NCBI GenBank assembly: GCA_021904315.1
Contig: CM038912.1
Span: 21,736,949-21,800,948, forward strand
Source of the DNA: Sphagnum magellanicum
Lineage: Eukaryota; Streptophyta; Sphagnopsida; Sphagnales; Sphagnaceae
DNA: 64,000 nt
Direction of reading: 5' to 3'
Shown here in pieces: positions 12,701 to 24,100 of the stretch. Numbering within the stretch: the first letter of the stretch is position 1; each line of letters opens with the position of its first letter. The position numbers and the translations under genes are program-made. A model generated the notes under the pieces. It was not told where the DNA came from, searched no databases, and worked only from the letters and a program-made list of their open reading frames with translations.

Positions 12701-13400
12701 TGACACACAACATGCCATACCCTCCTACGCATTCTTTTTCCAAGTTTTTTGCTAACATCAAGTGGATGGTGGTCCCATCCACACTAGGCACTTCATGGGC
12801 CTTCATTCGCACGATCCCATTCTTAGATGGGATCCTAAATAGCCTATTGTGCCCTTCTATGAGCACATTGTTTTGGGTGATGAACTCCATTCCCAAAATG
12901 CAATCCATTCCACCCAAGGTGGAAACCAACAAGTCCACCTTGCCTCTCAAATTCCCCAATTGGAGGGGCACATCTCTTGTTTGGTACTTGGTGGGATGGG
13001 GAATCCCATCCGCAAAATGCACCTCGATGGGTGCCTTGAGCTCCTCCAAAAGGAGCCCCATTCTTTCCGCACTTTCTTGGGTTATGAAGTTATGGGAAGC
13101 CCATGTGTCCAAAAGGCACAACACTTCCCGCTTAGAAAGCTTCCCCTTTAAGAAAATAAAGCGGCTACATTCACCTTGACCTAGGTTGGAGGTGAGGGCA
13201 ATTACTTTAGAAGCCCCATTCCCCAATTTGAGTTTGGGGCAATCCTTGGAATAATGGCCCACTTCATTATAATTGAAACATGTTCCCTTAGGTTTCCCAT
13301 TAGCATCTCCCTTGGGTTGGCTCCCTTTGAAAGGAGCCCCCTTCTTCACAAAATTTCCCTTGGGTTTAAAACCCAAGCCTTGGAATTGTTTGGGCTTTTC
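9783..13400 (-). pseudogene. Chromovirus pol region, broken
   Basis: In order on the minus strand: a CCHC zinc knuckle ([14 protein letters not shown]), a retropepsin region, reverse transcriptase with the [10 protein letters not shown] active-site box (about 12060-12090), RNase H, an integrase HHCC zinc finger (ending CLSC) and integrase core ([10 protein letters not shown]), and a C-terminal chromodomain (YLIKWKGYHLIEASWV). The chromodomain places it among chromoviruses, which use it to direct integration to marked chromatin. It is a fossil with about two or three breaks. Confidence 0.93.
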
Positions 13401-14273
13401 CCCCTTTGAGGTGTCTTGGCCTCAGTTCCATTCCCCTTCATGGCGTGCCTTCTTATGAGGGAACTTGTTATCCTTCTTGAATCCGGACTTCTCACCTTGT
13501 CCCACATCCGAGAAGCCTTCCACTTTCATGATGGCCTCGGTTAGTGAGGTGGGCCAATTCTCTTCAAGTTTGCGCTTGGCCCAAGTTGGAAGCCCCATCA
13601 CAAAGTGGCACACCCGGTCTAACTCATGCATATGCCTAATTTCAAGCATGAGTTCGGAATAAGCCCTCACATATTGACGCAAATTGTCATTGCTTGCATT
13701 CACCAAGTCACGGAGTTTGCACCTTGAAATGTAGTCAGAATTCTTGGGAATGAATTCCAACTCAATACACTCCTTGAAGAATTCCCAAGTATAACCATGG
13801 GTCTTCCCTTCTTCTTGCCTCACAGTCCTCCACCATGTGGAGGCATAGCCCTTCAAATAAGATTGGGCAAGTTTCACAGCCGAGTGCCGACCAACCTTGG
13901 CGGCATGGAAATAATCTTCCATTTCCGCAAGCCAAGCATCCATAACCTTTCGGTCTCGGGCCCCTTCAAAGTTCCCGGGCCTAACGGGCTTGAACCCCAC
14001 ACCTTTGGATGATCCTCCTTTGAGGGCCGTAACCAATTCATTGTAGTCGGGCCTATTCATTTTGAGTAAGACCTCCAATTGTTTCGGGGTGAAGAGCACC
14101 GCATTTGGTTGCTCCTCTTCACTTTCATGGTCCTCGTGGCTATCATGGTCTTGTTCACTTTCGGAATCCTTTTGTTCTTCCTCCCCCATGGCTTGGGGTG
14201 GAACATCTGGGTCTTGGGTGGGTTCTTCCACCATGGTCTCTTGGACTACCTTGTGGGACTTCTTTAGTGCCAT
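13400..14273 (-). pseudogene. Chromovirus gag region
   Basis: The minus strand encodes a gag-type protein starting just inside the primer site. An acidic, Glu/Ser-rich N-terminus is followed by the retrotransposon gag core (KLAQSYLKGYASTWWRTV and the following helices) and a basic C-terminal tail leading to the zinc knuckle of pol. It belongs to the element at 7992-15328. Confidence 0.88.
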
Positions 14274-14306
14274 TGGAACTCCCCAATAAGTGGATCGAGC
14301 TCATTG

Positions 14307-14320
14307 GAGCTCTAATACGA
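14307..14320 (-). other. Primer binding site, tRNA-Met type
   Basis: The minus strand reads TCGTATTAGAGCTC two bases inside the 5' LTR, close to the TGGTATCAGAGC primer site complementary to the 3' end of initiator tRNA-Met. Confidence 0.75.
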
Positions 14321-14322
14321 AA

Positions 14323-15328
14323 TGACGCACTCCCAACCCCTTAAAGGACTCAAATGTGAGCCCAAGTAGAAAGCAATGGAAAAGGAGAAATCGGAGCATG
14401 CTCCCTAACTCACAACCCTTTGAAGGGTAGAGGGGCGGGTTGGAGCTCCGAGATGGGACTAGGAAGAGTTGACAAGCTTTAGTCACTCACACGGGCCTAC
14501 ACACAACCCACACAAAGTGGTTAGTGCAAAGTTGGAGCACCCTTGGTGCTAGGACGAGCCACGGGCAACACGGACACACAAGACTCATCACGGCCCGGAC
14601 TTGAGGGAAGCCACCACCTTCCCCCTTATAGTATACTCTGTGACTCTCCACGGAGCCCACATCCAAATGGCTATTTTTCCCAGGACTCCCGAATGGGAAT
14701 CCCAAAATCGCGCCAAATGAGACTCTTGGGACTTTGGAGCCCCATAACTTTGCGAGCAGACCTTGGATTGCAATGCGGTTTGAAGCAAAGTTGTAGATCT
14801 CGTCGAGACCTTTCCAACAATATGTCGCACGTTCTCTGCAACCAAGTATTTTGGGTTGATTTCCAACTTTTAGTGGTCAAGAGTCAAAACTGGTAGACTC
14901 CCGGGAGTTCGACTTTCGACCCTTCTTTTGGCCATAACTTATGTTTTAGATGTCCAAATGAGCAATGCGAGCCCATTTTAGACATTTAAGCTTCAAGAGC
15001 TTTTTAATGATATAAAGAACGCCACAATCCATTAAGGTTTGATCCCTGCAATCGCTCTCTAAAGTTTCGGGAGTCCACCGGGACTCCATCTCCCAAAGTG
15101 GGAATTGCCTTGGAAGTGTGAGTGTTCATTCCCTCACACTCCCTAGCACTTTCTTGCACTCCCGGGAGTATGTGATGTGACTCCCGAGCTTCCTTTTGCC
15201 TTGACTCCCGGGCTTCCTCTTGGCTTAACTCACGGGCTTCCTCTTGGCTTACTCCCGGGCTTCCCTTTGGCCCGCACCCTTGTAATTCCCTTTGCCTTGG
15301 ACGCGAGCCCAAAGCTAGGGTTGCGACA
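14323..15328 (-). repeat. 5' LTR of the chromovirus
   Basis: A 1006-bp direct repeat of 7992-8997, flanked outside by ATAAT at 15329-15333. It carries the promoter for the element on the minus strand. Confidence 0.95.
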
Positions 15329-15639
15329 ATAATAGTTTAAAATATAGTCCTTTTAAATTTGACAATTTTTGGTTCATTATTTTTTATGGGGATCAAAACA
15401 TAGGATAAAAAAGGATTATAATAAGGACTAGGCCTTTTTCATCCTATGTGGTACACCTTAAAGGATTTTCACCCAACAAATAAACAACCTTTTTTTGTTT
15501 GGCTACAATAGAAAAGGATGCTAGATTTTCACAAAAATTTATTTATCCAAATTTTGGCATGCAAATCCATGTAGGACATCATAATTGCTAGAAATAAACA
15601 ATTGAACTTTGTGCACATGGATAAACAAATTAAACAATG

Positions 15640-17110
15640 TACATTAATTCCCTATCTCTTCTCCCACAATTGTCTCTCCTGTGGCAATGTCATCTATGGT
15701 ATCTGTTACTTCTACTCCTTTGGTTGTTTCTCTTGTGGGATGTCATCTCCGGTACTACCGAAGTCTATCTAAATGCCTAGACTAATGGTGGCATTGCCCT
15801 TACCACTATCGGTATTGCATATGGTTTCACTCTACCCCTCATCATTTTCTATGCCCTCAAATTTGTGCTCTCCTATTGCTTCGTCACTCCTAAACCGAAA
15901 GCTCCTCCTTCCTCAACTCTATTTTTCCTCTTAAAAGCACTTCTTGGAAAGTCTACTACAATTTTTTTTCTATTCGCTAGTGCTATTAGCATCTCTTCCC
16001 TAGTTCTTTTAACCTTGGTCGATGGTTTGTGTGGATTGTCCTTTTGATGCACAAATAAATACTAAAATATTTTTGTTAATACCAAGGCAAATTGACCTTA
16101 AACCTATCTTTCTTATCTCCCTTATTCTCCTTCACATACTTATACCATCTATCTAGCTCACTACACAGATAATTGAATATAATTTATGCCTAATCTACCT
16201 GTTGTCCTTTCTTTGCTCTCACCAATGTAATGACATTTTTGTTGTTAAAATAGTGTCCCTCTAATAAATGATAGATATAATGGCAGGATATCTAATAAAA
16301 TATGGCAAACCCAAACTCTTTGCATTCCATTGATTTGGAGAAGAATTTGCAGGTGCAACTCTACAATTCTATAATGATTGAACTACTAATGACTTACTAA
16401 CCTATCCTTTTGGTTCTTTTATATACCCTTCCACACACATTCCAAAAACATCTATAATTAGTTTTTTATTGATTGCATACACCTTATCCTTATGCCCAAA
16501 GTAGATATCTGCCCCCTTAATCAAGAATGTGTTCAAAAATTCCAACATTACATCAAGCATCAATGCTTCCCACCCCATCAGAAACAAAGGCACAAGCCCT
16601 GTTTTAGAAGCCCAGTCTTCTTCTATAGTAATATCATTCCAATTCTCCATCCACTCTATATGTATTTCATAGTTTTATTTCATCTATGTCCACATGAAAC
16701 TCCCAGGATTTGGAATTTTAATACCTTTCTCCAAAACTGTAGCTTTATCTAGTATTGTGCATCTTCTCTTCGCTGCCAATTTTGTTTCATGCTATTCCAT
16801 CTCCATTGACATTCACTATGTTTTTGCCAATGTCTACACCTTTGTGGCTTGATGTACGTTCAACTACACTTCTATGAACCATACCATTGAAAAATAAAAG
16901 GTCAAATACATGGTCCACCTTCTCAACAAAACCACACCTTTGGTCTCTTTGAAGAGGCTAACTCTAGTCATCATTGCTTGACCTGCTCCTATAAACCACC
17001 CACTTTGTGAAGTGTCTTCAAACTCTACCACAAATTGCAACCCTTTGTTTGTCAGAACCAAATTTCTAACTCTTGCATAAATACAAGTTGAGAGAAACAT
17101 AATGGGAATA
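15640..17110 (-). pseudogene. Decayed coding remnant, unrecognised repeat family
   Basis: The minus strand encodes protein-like stretches broken by stops and frame changes. Pieces seen in order are GWFIGAGQAMMTR (about 16990), GWEALMLDVMLEFLNTF (about 16570), IYFGHKDKVYAINKKL (about 16490), NAKSLGLPY and a following RYPAIISIIY (about 16300), and KPSTKVKRTREEM (about 16000). The blocks stay in the same order and sense, so this was once one protein of several hundred residues. I cannot name the family. It resembles repeat-associated plant proteins of unknown function, and nothing ties it to a known transposase fold. Confidence 0.5.
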
Positions 17111-19019
17111 ATCTATCCAAGAAAACCCATTAGTTTCATTCTTAAGGTGCAAAATGCAAACCCACAATAATAGGCAAGTTGTTGCTTGAACATCACCATA
17201 TCCAAAAGTAATGTTGAAAAAATATTCACATGAATTGGCATGTTAAGATGATAATGTAGTTCTTCTCATGAACAACACACCATCCCCTTACTCCATTAGG
17301 CCTCTTCACCACCACTAATACAACCACCATCTCAACCTTCTCCACATGTCCATTGCAAACTAAAACTCCAAGAACAAATAGTTGAAAATCCACACCTGTC
17401 CACCCGTTTCAAACTACCAATGTTTTGAAAGTAGCTATGATTATGGGATAGAAAGAATGTGTGTGCAATGCAAAATCACATCATAACAAATGATGAAAAT
17501 CTTGATTGTTTGTTACATACATGTGCTCCTTGCAAGATTGCTTGTCCACACTTGCGGCTCACAACCACTTATTTCAAGCCACTTTCATTATCTTTTTTTC
17601 CAATTTTGTAATTCATATTGCAAGGACCTTTCCCTCTCACTAAGACCACATTCTTTAACAATTCATGCTCAATGCAACATTCAGTAGCATTCCTTTCTTG
17701 AAATAAATGACCATGTATTTTGAAACCCATAAGCTTTGTCGACCTACCAAAGTATGTTCTGCACACTAAATTTATTGCAAGTTGTTATTGGAACTATACA
17801 CTATGCTTGAATATTTTTTTTAGTGATTCTTTGTTTGTAGCACTTTTACTTACAAGTCCCAAAGACAACATGTTGAACACCATTCTAAAGATATCAAAAG
17901 CCTCAAGAAGCCAAGCACCCTTAACGTGCACTCTAATCAAATATGCTTAATGTTTTGCAACATTAAGTTTTTAAGTTTGGCAATTTGAGATAGTTGTGCT
18001 CAAATGTAGTGATCCTCGATTAACGTATGAACTTCCATAATCAAATTATGTGCGTTGTCTAATCTTGAAATGTGTTTTGAACTTATAGCTTGTGGAGTTT
18101 CCAAAGAGAGCATGCACTTTTTGCCTTTCAATCTTGGATCTTTACAAAAATAACTTGTTAAGGCCTTCATTAAATTGAACTTGGTAGCACACCCACATTC
18201 CTTTATTCCTTGTAAAGTGCAAGGTCCTATATTGTTTATCAATATGAGATGATGCTAGACTCAACGATTTGATCTCATATTGATTTTTTCTTGGTGGCAT
18301 TGTTGATTATTATTCGTTGATCTCACATTGCATTTTCAAGAAATTGTTTGTCATGTTGCTAGTTAATATTGGTTGGATAATTAACAATGGAACACTAACT
18401 ATGTGTCTTGGTTTGACCAAGATAATCATTTGGACATGGTGAAAGAATGTTCAAATCATGGATTTCTTTCACAAGCATCACTACTAGATCATGTATAACA
18501 ACTACAACTCAACATTTTCATTCCTAGATAACGATTCATCAAAAGTCTTACACAGGTTTTTGATATATTTAAATATGGAATTGTATTGCTATGGATTTAG
18601 ACATAGAAGATGATTGTCCAAGACTCCAAATAGAAAGTAGACAAATACATGTCAAACCTAACTAGAATCCATAGATAATCCCAAATCAAAAATTGGAAAT
18701 GACAAGTTCTTTACACTGGGATAGGAAATTGGAGGTTGTGATGTAGTTGCTCCTTCTCTCATTGTTAGTGGTGCAGGAAAACTCCCTCTTGTTGTTATGG
18801 GTGGTTTTTTCAATGGTGGCAAATGTGAAAAGTCACCTCCTGGCCTTCTTAGCTTTCTTTTGACTATAGCAATTCTCTACTTGTTTCAACACCCATTGAG
18901 AAGCCTGACCACAATATGGGGCGCTGTAACCTTGTAGATTGATATGCCTATTTCCTTTTAGGAAGGCATGCAATTATCTCTGGCTGCCCTCAAGTTCTTA
19001 ACACTCCATAACTTGTTGT
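17111..19019. other. Stretch with no recognised gene
   Basis: AT-rich sequence. Short minus-strand frames at 17569-17766 and 18000-18242 could be further upstream parts of the remnant at 15640-17110, since strand and composition agree, but I recognise no domain. Nothing else is supported. Confidence 0.4.
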
Positions 19020-19390
19020 TCCAGCACCCACCAGCACACCATGAAGGATGAATGGTAAGTGATCAGGAAACAGTTTTCTGTTGGATTCTAGTTCTCTAGC
19101 TAACCATGGTGGTTAGATCAGTTGCTATTTTTTTTCCCACCTACCTATTAGCAACTCACAAGCAGGTTGTTAATAGGTAGGTGGGAAAATCAGCCCTTAC
19201 CTATGCATAAACCCTCTACTTACCTAGTAATGACCTTTTTTCCTACCTATCTACCTATATATGAGACCTGTTTCTTACAGAATTGGTTAGGAAGGTGAAA
19301 CCAAATTTTAATTCAGTTGAGGTTCATCCACAACTGAGTAATGACAGGCATCCAGTGGATGGTAAGGAAAGCCCAAGGCAGCAGGCTTCA
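19020..19390. repeat. Dispersed repeat, copy 1 (short)
   Basis: The start (CACCAGCACACCATGAAGGA, then GATGAATGGTAAGTGATCAG), the motif GCTAACCATGGTGGTTAG, a GGTAGGTGGG-rich middle and the end (GAGGTTCATCC, then GGCATCCAGTGG) all recur in the same order at 29050-29825. The start and the inverted end of the longer copy share a CACCAGCRCACCA core, which suggests terminal inverted repeats of a small DNA transposon. No coding capacity is seen. Confidence 0.65.
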
Positions 19391-19524
19391 CTGGAATAAG
19401 GGCCTGCTGCATGAGGCACATGCTAGTGCAGGCCTGAATCTGGTAGAGCTCACGTCGAACGTAAAGACCTGTTCCAAATTTTTATTAAAATTTTCTTTCC
19501 CATGATACTGCTCGAGTTCCCAGT

Positions 19525-19633
19525 GTCTTAAAGCAAACGAATGTCAGCTGGGCCTGCCCTTACGCTACGTAACCCAAAACTGTCCTAATTTTAGGTATGA
19601 GTCTTCTGTGTCAGGAATGGGAGGACCTTAGAG
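19525..19633. repeat. Dispersed repeat fragment shared with 61130-61248
   Basis: About 110 bp similar to 61130-61248. Both hold GGCCTGCCC, a diverged centre, then GAGTCTTYTGTGTCAGGAATGG and a closing GG-CCTTA. The family is unknown. Confidence 0.6.
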
Positions 19634-19805
19634 ATGCGGAAAGATGCCCGTGGAAGTTCTGCCCAGGGCGGGTACCTACAAATACAAAGGGGAAAAAAAA
19701 GGGGTTGGGTTTCTAACGAATCCACAGTTTTCCCCAGTTAGCAAAAATGGGGCCCGACAACACAGACACAAGGCAGCACTCTCATGCCCAGAAAGGCTCC
19801 AAATT

Positions 19806-19916
19806 GCAATCGATCCAATAATGGCTGAGAATTCAGGACCAGCAATTTCCACCCCTCTGTGCGATCAATCCAATAATGGCTGAAAATTCAGGATCAGCTG
19901 CCAGCAATTTCCACCC
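19806..19916. repeat. Local tandem duplication upstream of the Bax inhibitor gene
   Basis: ATCCAATAATGGCTGAGAATTCAGGA followed by CAGCAATTTCCACCCC is present twice about 60 bp apart, with small differences. It lies about 600 bp upstream of the start codon. Confidence 0.8.
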
Positions 19917-20246
19917 CCCCTTGATCCCCTGCACATACGTAGAAGAAGGCCCCTAGAAAAAACCCAAAAAAATAATAAATAAATAAAAATCCACGTAGTA
20001 TCGAAACTCCGGCATGATGATGTGCACGCGCCCCTCTCATTGGCTGGCGAAGCCGAGTAAAACTAATAAAAACGTGCCACGTAGCCACAAAACTCAGAGG
20101 TCGCTCCATAAACTGTCGGCCACGAAAACACCTCTATGGGAACGTGGCAGGGAACTCCATAGGAACCAATCATAAAACGCGTCTTCTCGCTATTTCGTCG
20201 ACGGTTCGGTTGCTGCTGGAACGTTCCCGAGAGGGAGAACCGAAAG

Positions 20247-20257
20247 GATATATATAG
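20247..20257 (+). promoter_or_regulatory. TATA box of the Bax inhibitor gene
   Basis: GGATATATATAGGG lies about 230 bp upstream of the ATG, in a GC-richer flank with several ACGT-core motifs (for example TGCCACGTAG at 20075-20084 and AACGTGGC near 20140), which plant bZIP factors can bind. A transcription start near 20280 is inferred from the spacing. Confidence 0.65.
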
Positions 20258-20484
20258 GGAGCGGGGCGTCGTCTTGTTTGTATTTTGGTGGAAAGAATCG
20301 TCGCGAAGAAGTTTTTGTTGTTGTTGTTTTTTGTCGGCAGTGGGTTTTGATTTTGGATCCTGTGTCTTCAGGCGCTTTGGTTGCCATACGAGGCGTTGTT
20401 GTTGCTTCTATTCTCTTCTTGTGATTTTCCTTTCCTTCTGATCGTGTCTTTCGCCTGCCATTTCTGTTTTCTTTTTTGGTGACC

Positions 20485-22274
20485 ATGGATTACGTCGCCT
20501 CGTTTTTCGACTCAAGGTCATCGAGTTGGAGTTATGCGTCGCTGAGGAATTTCAACAAGCTCTCTTCTCCCGTGCAATCGCATCTGCAGAAGGTTAGTAA
20601 TAAGTTGCAGGTTTTCTCCCGTGGCTTTGTCGCCATGAGGTTTCTTCTTCTTCTTCTTCTTCGTTATTACATGGTGTATCCCTTGCTTCGGGGAAGTTTT
20701 TGATATGGAGGAACTTGATTTTTTTGATATGGAGGAGCTCGATCTTTCCTTTAAGTTCTTAGGGTTGTAGTATACTGGGGAAATTCTCTGCGATCGATTC
20801 AAAGAAGATGTGAAGATCGCAGCTTTTGAATACCGATGTGGAAAATTAGGTTGCACAGGGAGTTTTTTTTGGGAGGCGGGGTGTAAGTTTCAACTCGTAA
20901 GAAATTTGTAGTATAGTAATAATAGAATAATTTGCAGTACCAAGAGATGACTCTTAAGTTCTTTTGGTATGTTATTATTGCGAATTTCATGGTGGAATTA
21001 TGTGGTTTTTGACAGGTTTATTTGACCTTAGCTGCTGCTCTTTTGGTGTCGGCACTAGGAGTTTATGTCCACACCCTTTGGCACATTGGAGGGCTAATCA
21101 CTTGCCTTGGTTTCATCGCCACAACAGCATGGCTTGTTTCTACACCTTCGACACCAGCCGAGGAGGTTTGTGCTTTTGTCCTGTTATCCTTTCTTTCCGT
21201 CTCAAGTACGATGATCGCTTGTGGCAATTGAACCAGGCTTGCCAGTGAAGTTATTGCAATTCCATTTGTGGACACATACTGATATTGGTAAGCCTGGATT
21301 GTTGTGCCATACAGGGAAAGAGATTGAAGCTATTGGCAGCAGCTGCATTTTTTGAGGGTGCTTCTGTGGGAACACTTGTTGAAGCAGTCCTTCAGTTTGA
21401 CCCAAGGTCTGTAATCTCACTACTCCCAAACCCATACAAGATATACAACACTTAAACATGGCTATGATAAAGTGATGGCATATGATAATGAAAAAGGTTC
21501 TGTTTGATAACTGACATAGACCAACGATTGTAGGGCACATGGTTCCTTGCATGGTTTGTGTGCAGAAAAAGCAACAAGAGGGCTTGACAAGTAGATTTTT
21601 CTAAAACTGGAGATGACATTTGGTGTTGCAGTATTGTAGTAATGGCCTTTCTTGGATCAGTGGCGGTGTTTGCGTGCTTCTCTGGAGCAGCTTTGGTGGC
21701 AAGGCGAAGGGAGTACTTGTTTCTGGGTGGCATTCTGTCATCAGTTGTCAGCCTGATGCTTCTTCTGCAGTTTTCCTCCCTTATTTTTGGTCGCTCAGCT
21801 TTCATGTACAATGTTGAGGTATGATTTTGCTGTATCATTGTTGAGGTATGATTAGGCTGCTAGTTCTTTTCTAGCTGTGCATGGATTTCAACTGCCCTAG
21901 AATACCCTCAACCAAGAACAAATGCTGATGAAAGTGTGCTTATGCAGATTTTTGGAGGTTTGCTTGTATTTATGGGATATGTTTTGTTTGACACACAAAT
22001 GATCATTGAGAGAGCAAACAGGGGTGATTACAACTATGTCAAACACGCACTTGATCTCTTTGTCGATTTTGCTGCAATATTTGTTCGCCTCCTTGTCATT
22101 ATGGTGAGTCACTACTCCAAGGCCTTTTGAGTACCAATTTTGCAGTTGATGTTGTTTGTCAACTGTGGAATGGTTTGATCCTTCTTTCTGACTTCTATCT
22201 CAACTCCCCAGACTAAAAATTCAAGCCAGAGAGAGCGTAGGGATCAAGAGCGACGCAAAAGACGGAGCTATTGA
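20485..22274 (+). CDS. BI-1: Bax inhibitor-1 (TMBIM family ER membrane protein)
   Basis: Six exons: 20485-20592, 21016-21165, 21315-21406, 21632-21818, 21948-22103 and 22212-22274, all with GT-AG introns and agreeing phases, giving 251 residues, the usual length. The protein starts MDYVASFFDSRSSSWSYASL and is almost wholly hydrophobic, with about seven membrane helices. Family motifs include GKRLKLLAAAAFFEGASVG, FSGAALVARRREYLFLGG, and the acidic pair of the TMBIM pore and pH sensor, Asp194 in LFDTQMII and Asp219 in LDLFVDF. The last exon encodes a charged tail (RERRDQERRKRRSY), as in BI-1 proteins, where it affects calcium leak and calmodulin binding. Known role: ER-resident suppressor of cell death under stress. 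The ATG follows GACC and opens the conserved N-terminus. No defect is seen; the gene looks functional. Confidence 0.96.
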
Positions 22275-24100
22275 GAATGGATGGAACTTGCACAAGGAGA
22301 AAGAGCAATGTGGAAGATGGAGCTATTGCTTATGTAAGAACTGAATACAGTAAGATGGATTCTCAATGAAGATAAACATTCAGTCAGTGCTAGGCAGTGC
22401 TGATCATGGTATGAATCCCATGAAAAATCCATTAGATCCATCAGTCGTTCTTGTTGTGTGCTAACCAAGGATTTTGAATGAATGACCATCACAGATTGGC
22501 TCTGTAACCATTATAAGAGCTTCCATTCCATTTTCAATTCTCTCAACCCATATGTCGTGTGCAAATGTTTCCCAGATGGGTTTTCTCATTTATGGTCAAT
22601 GCATGTCACTATCTCCTCTCATAATTTGAAATGACCTCTTCTTGAAACTTAAATTTCGAACTGATTTCATTTCCCATTTGAGTTAGAAAACAATGCCACA
22701 GGACTCTTGATTGTGATTTCTCGAGTACTTATTTTCTTTATGATGACCAAGCACTTTTCATTTATATCAACATAATTCATTGTCCTGAGTGGCTATCTTG
22801 CAAAGAAACACAAAAACTTTCTTCATTATCATGCAGCAACAGAGAAAGGAAGAAAATGGAAGGATGATGTTTTCAGATGGGACTGATAATGTATTGTATT
22901 CCACAAAGTTGTTGTACTGGGCCTCTGATGCTTATGGTAGCTTGTTTTGTTAGCTTCTAAAAACCTTGAAGTTTCTCTGAGAGGTGAATTTGTATGAAAG
23001 ATGAAATAACTTTGAATCACCATACGCAATGTACAAGTGGTATGCATACGCAATGTACAAGTGGTATGCACACACAGACAACCTCTACCTTGGGTAATTT
23101 GACGATATTGTAATTTAATGTTCTAGCTGGAACCTTCATAAATTTCGTGAATTCAAAAAATCATCTACTTATGTTGACAACTGAATTGTCAGAATTGAAT
23201 TCTATACAACATGAAAACTCTCTCCCGTTCACAATCAAATGTTCATTCATATGGTATAATGATGTGTTTTGAGTCTTTTGAGTCTCCAAGCCAAGACCTC
23301 TGAGCAAACTTCAGACATGACATCAATTCATTGATATCAGAGTTAAGATTTTGAATAACACACCACAAACTCCTCAGGATTCATAACCCCAAGCTTCAGC
23401 TACAATTACAATAAACGTGGAGACAAAGTCCAGAAATTATTTCTAAATATTATAAGGATTCATGGCCTAGACTAAATCAGTGTCTGAGTTCAAATCTAAC
23501 ATTTTGTGAGCTCTATATGGTGACTAAAAGGCCTCACCCAAAAAGGTGAAGGTACCACCAGTTAGATGAACTTGTTAATTATAACTTCCATGAAGGAATG
23601 TTGAAGAGTGTGATTTGCCTTAATTAGTTGGGGGGTGGCGCCCAAGTTTAGAACTTGTTCCAAGGCTGCCTGCAACACCTTGTAGACTGAATTTCACTAG
23701 TTAGCATATGACAAAGCCAGCACAAACAGGGTGCAGCATTACAAATATTTGGCAAACATGTGAAGTATCCAACAATTTCAAAAAAGCTCCAATCACTGTT
23801 GGGCAGAAAACTGGCTTGTGAACATCAAGCCAAAAGTTTCATATGGTGAATTACAACATGTAAAACCTTACTAGTACAACCAGCTATATATACATACCAG
23901 AAACATTCCATCTACACAACAAGAAAATACTTGCATGATTGGAGGATTTGGGATGGGTGTTTATCCTCAAAATGCCCAAATATCTGAGGCCATGTTGCAC
24001 GGCCTATGGTAATGCATTGATTTCGATGAGGCTTTCATGACATACAGAACCAACCTCTTATTGTCCACTTTCCCAATGTCCCAATGTCCCAATGTTGACC
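22275..24100. other. Intergenic region between convergent genes
   Basis: This holds the 3' ends of the Bax inhibitor gene (+) and the oxidoreductase gene (-), which converge. I see no further gene. A 24-bp unit, CATACGCAATGTACAAGTGG plus TATG, is repeated in tandem at about 23020-23068. Confidence 0.6.

Larger units (their letters stand above)
7992..15328 (-). mobile_element. Ty3-type chromovirus LTR retrotransposon, near full length
   Basis: A 7337-bp element on the minus strand. It has two 1006-bp LTRs starting TGA and ending ACA, a 5-bp target duplication ATAAT at 7987-7991 and 15329-15333, a tRNA-Met-like primer site, a purine-rich tract beside the 3' LTR, gag, and a pol with protease, reverse transcriptase, RNase H, integrase and a C-terminal chromodomain. 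The order is that of Ty3/Gypsy chromoviruses. A hand comparison of the LTRs gives about 70 differences (about 7%), nearly all transitions. That implies an insertion several to some tens of million years ago, depending on the rate assumed. The frame is broken at only about two or three places, so the element looks almost whole. Confidence 0.95.
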
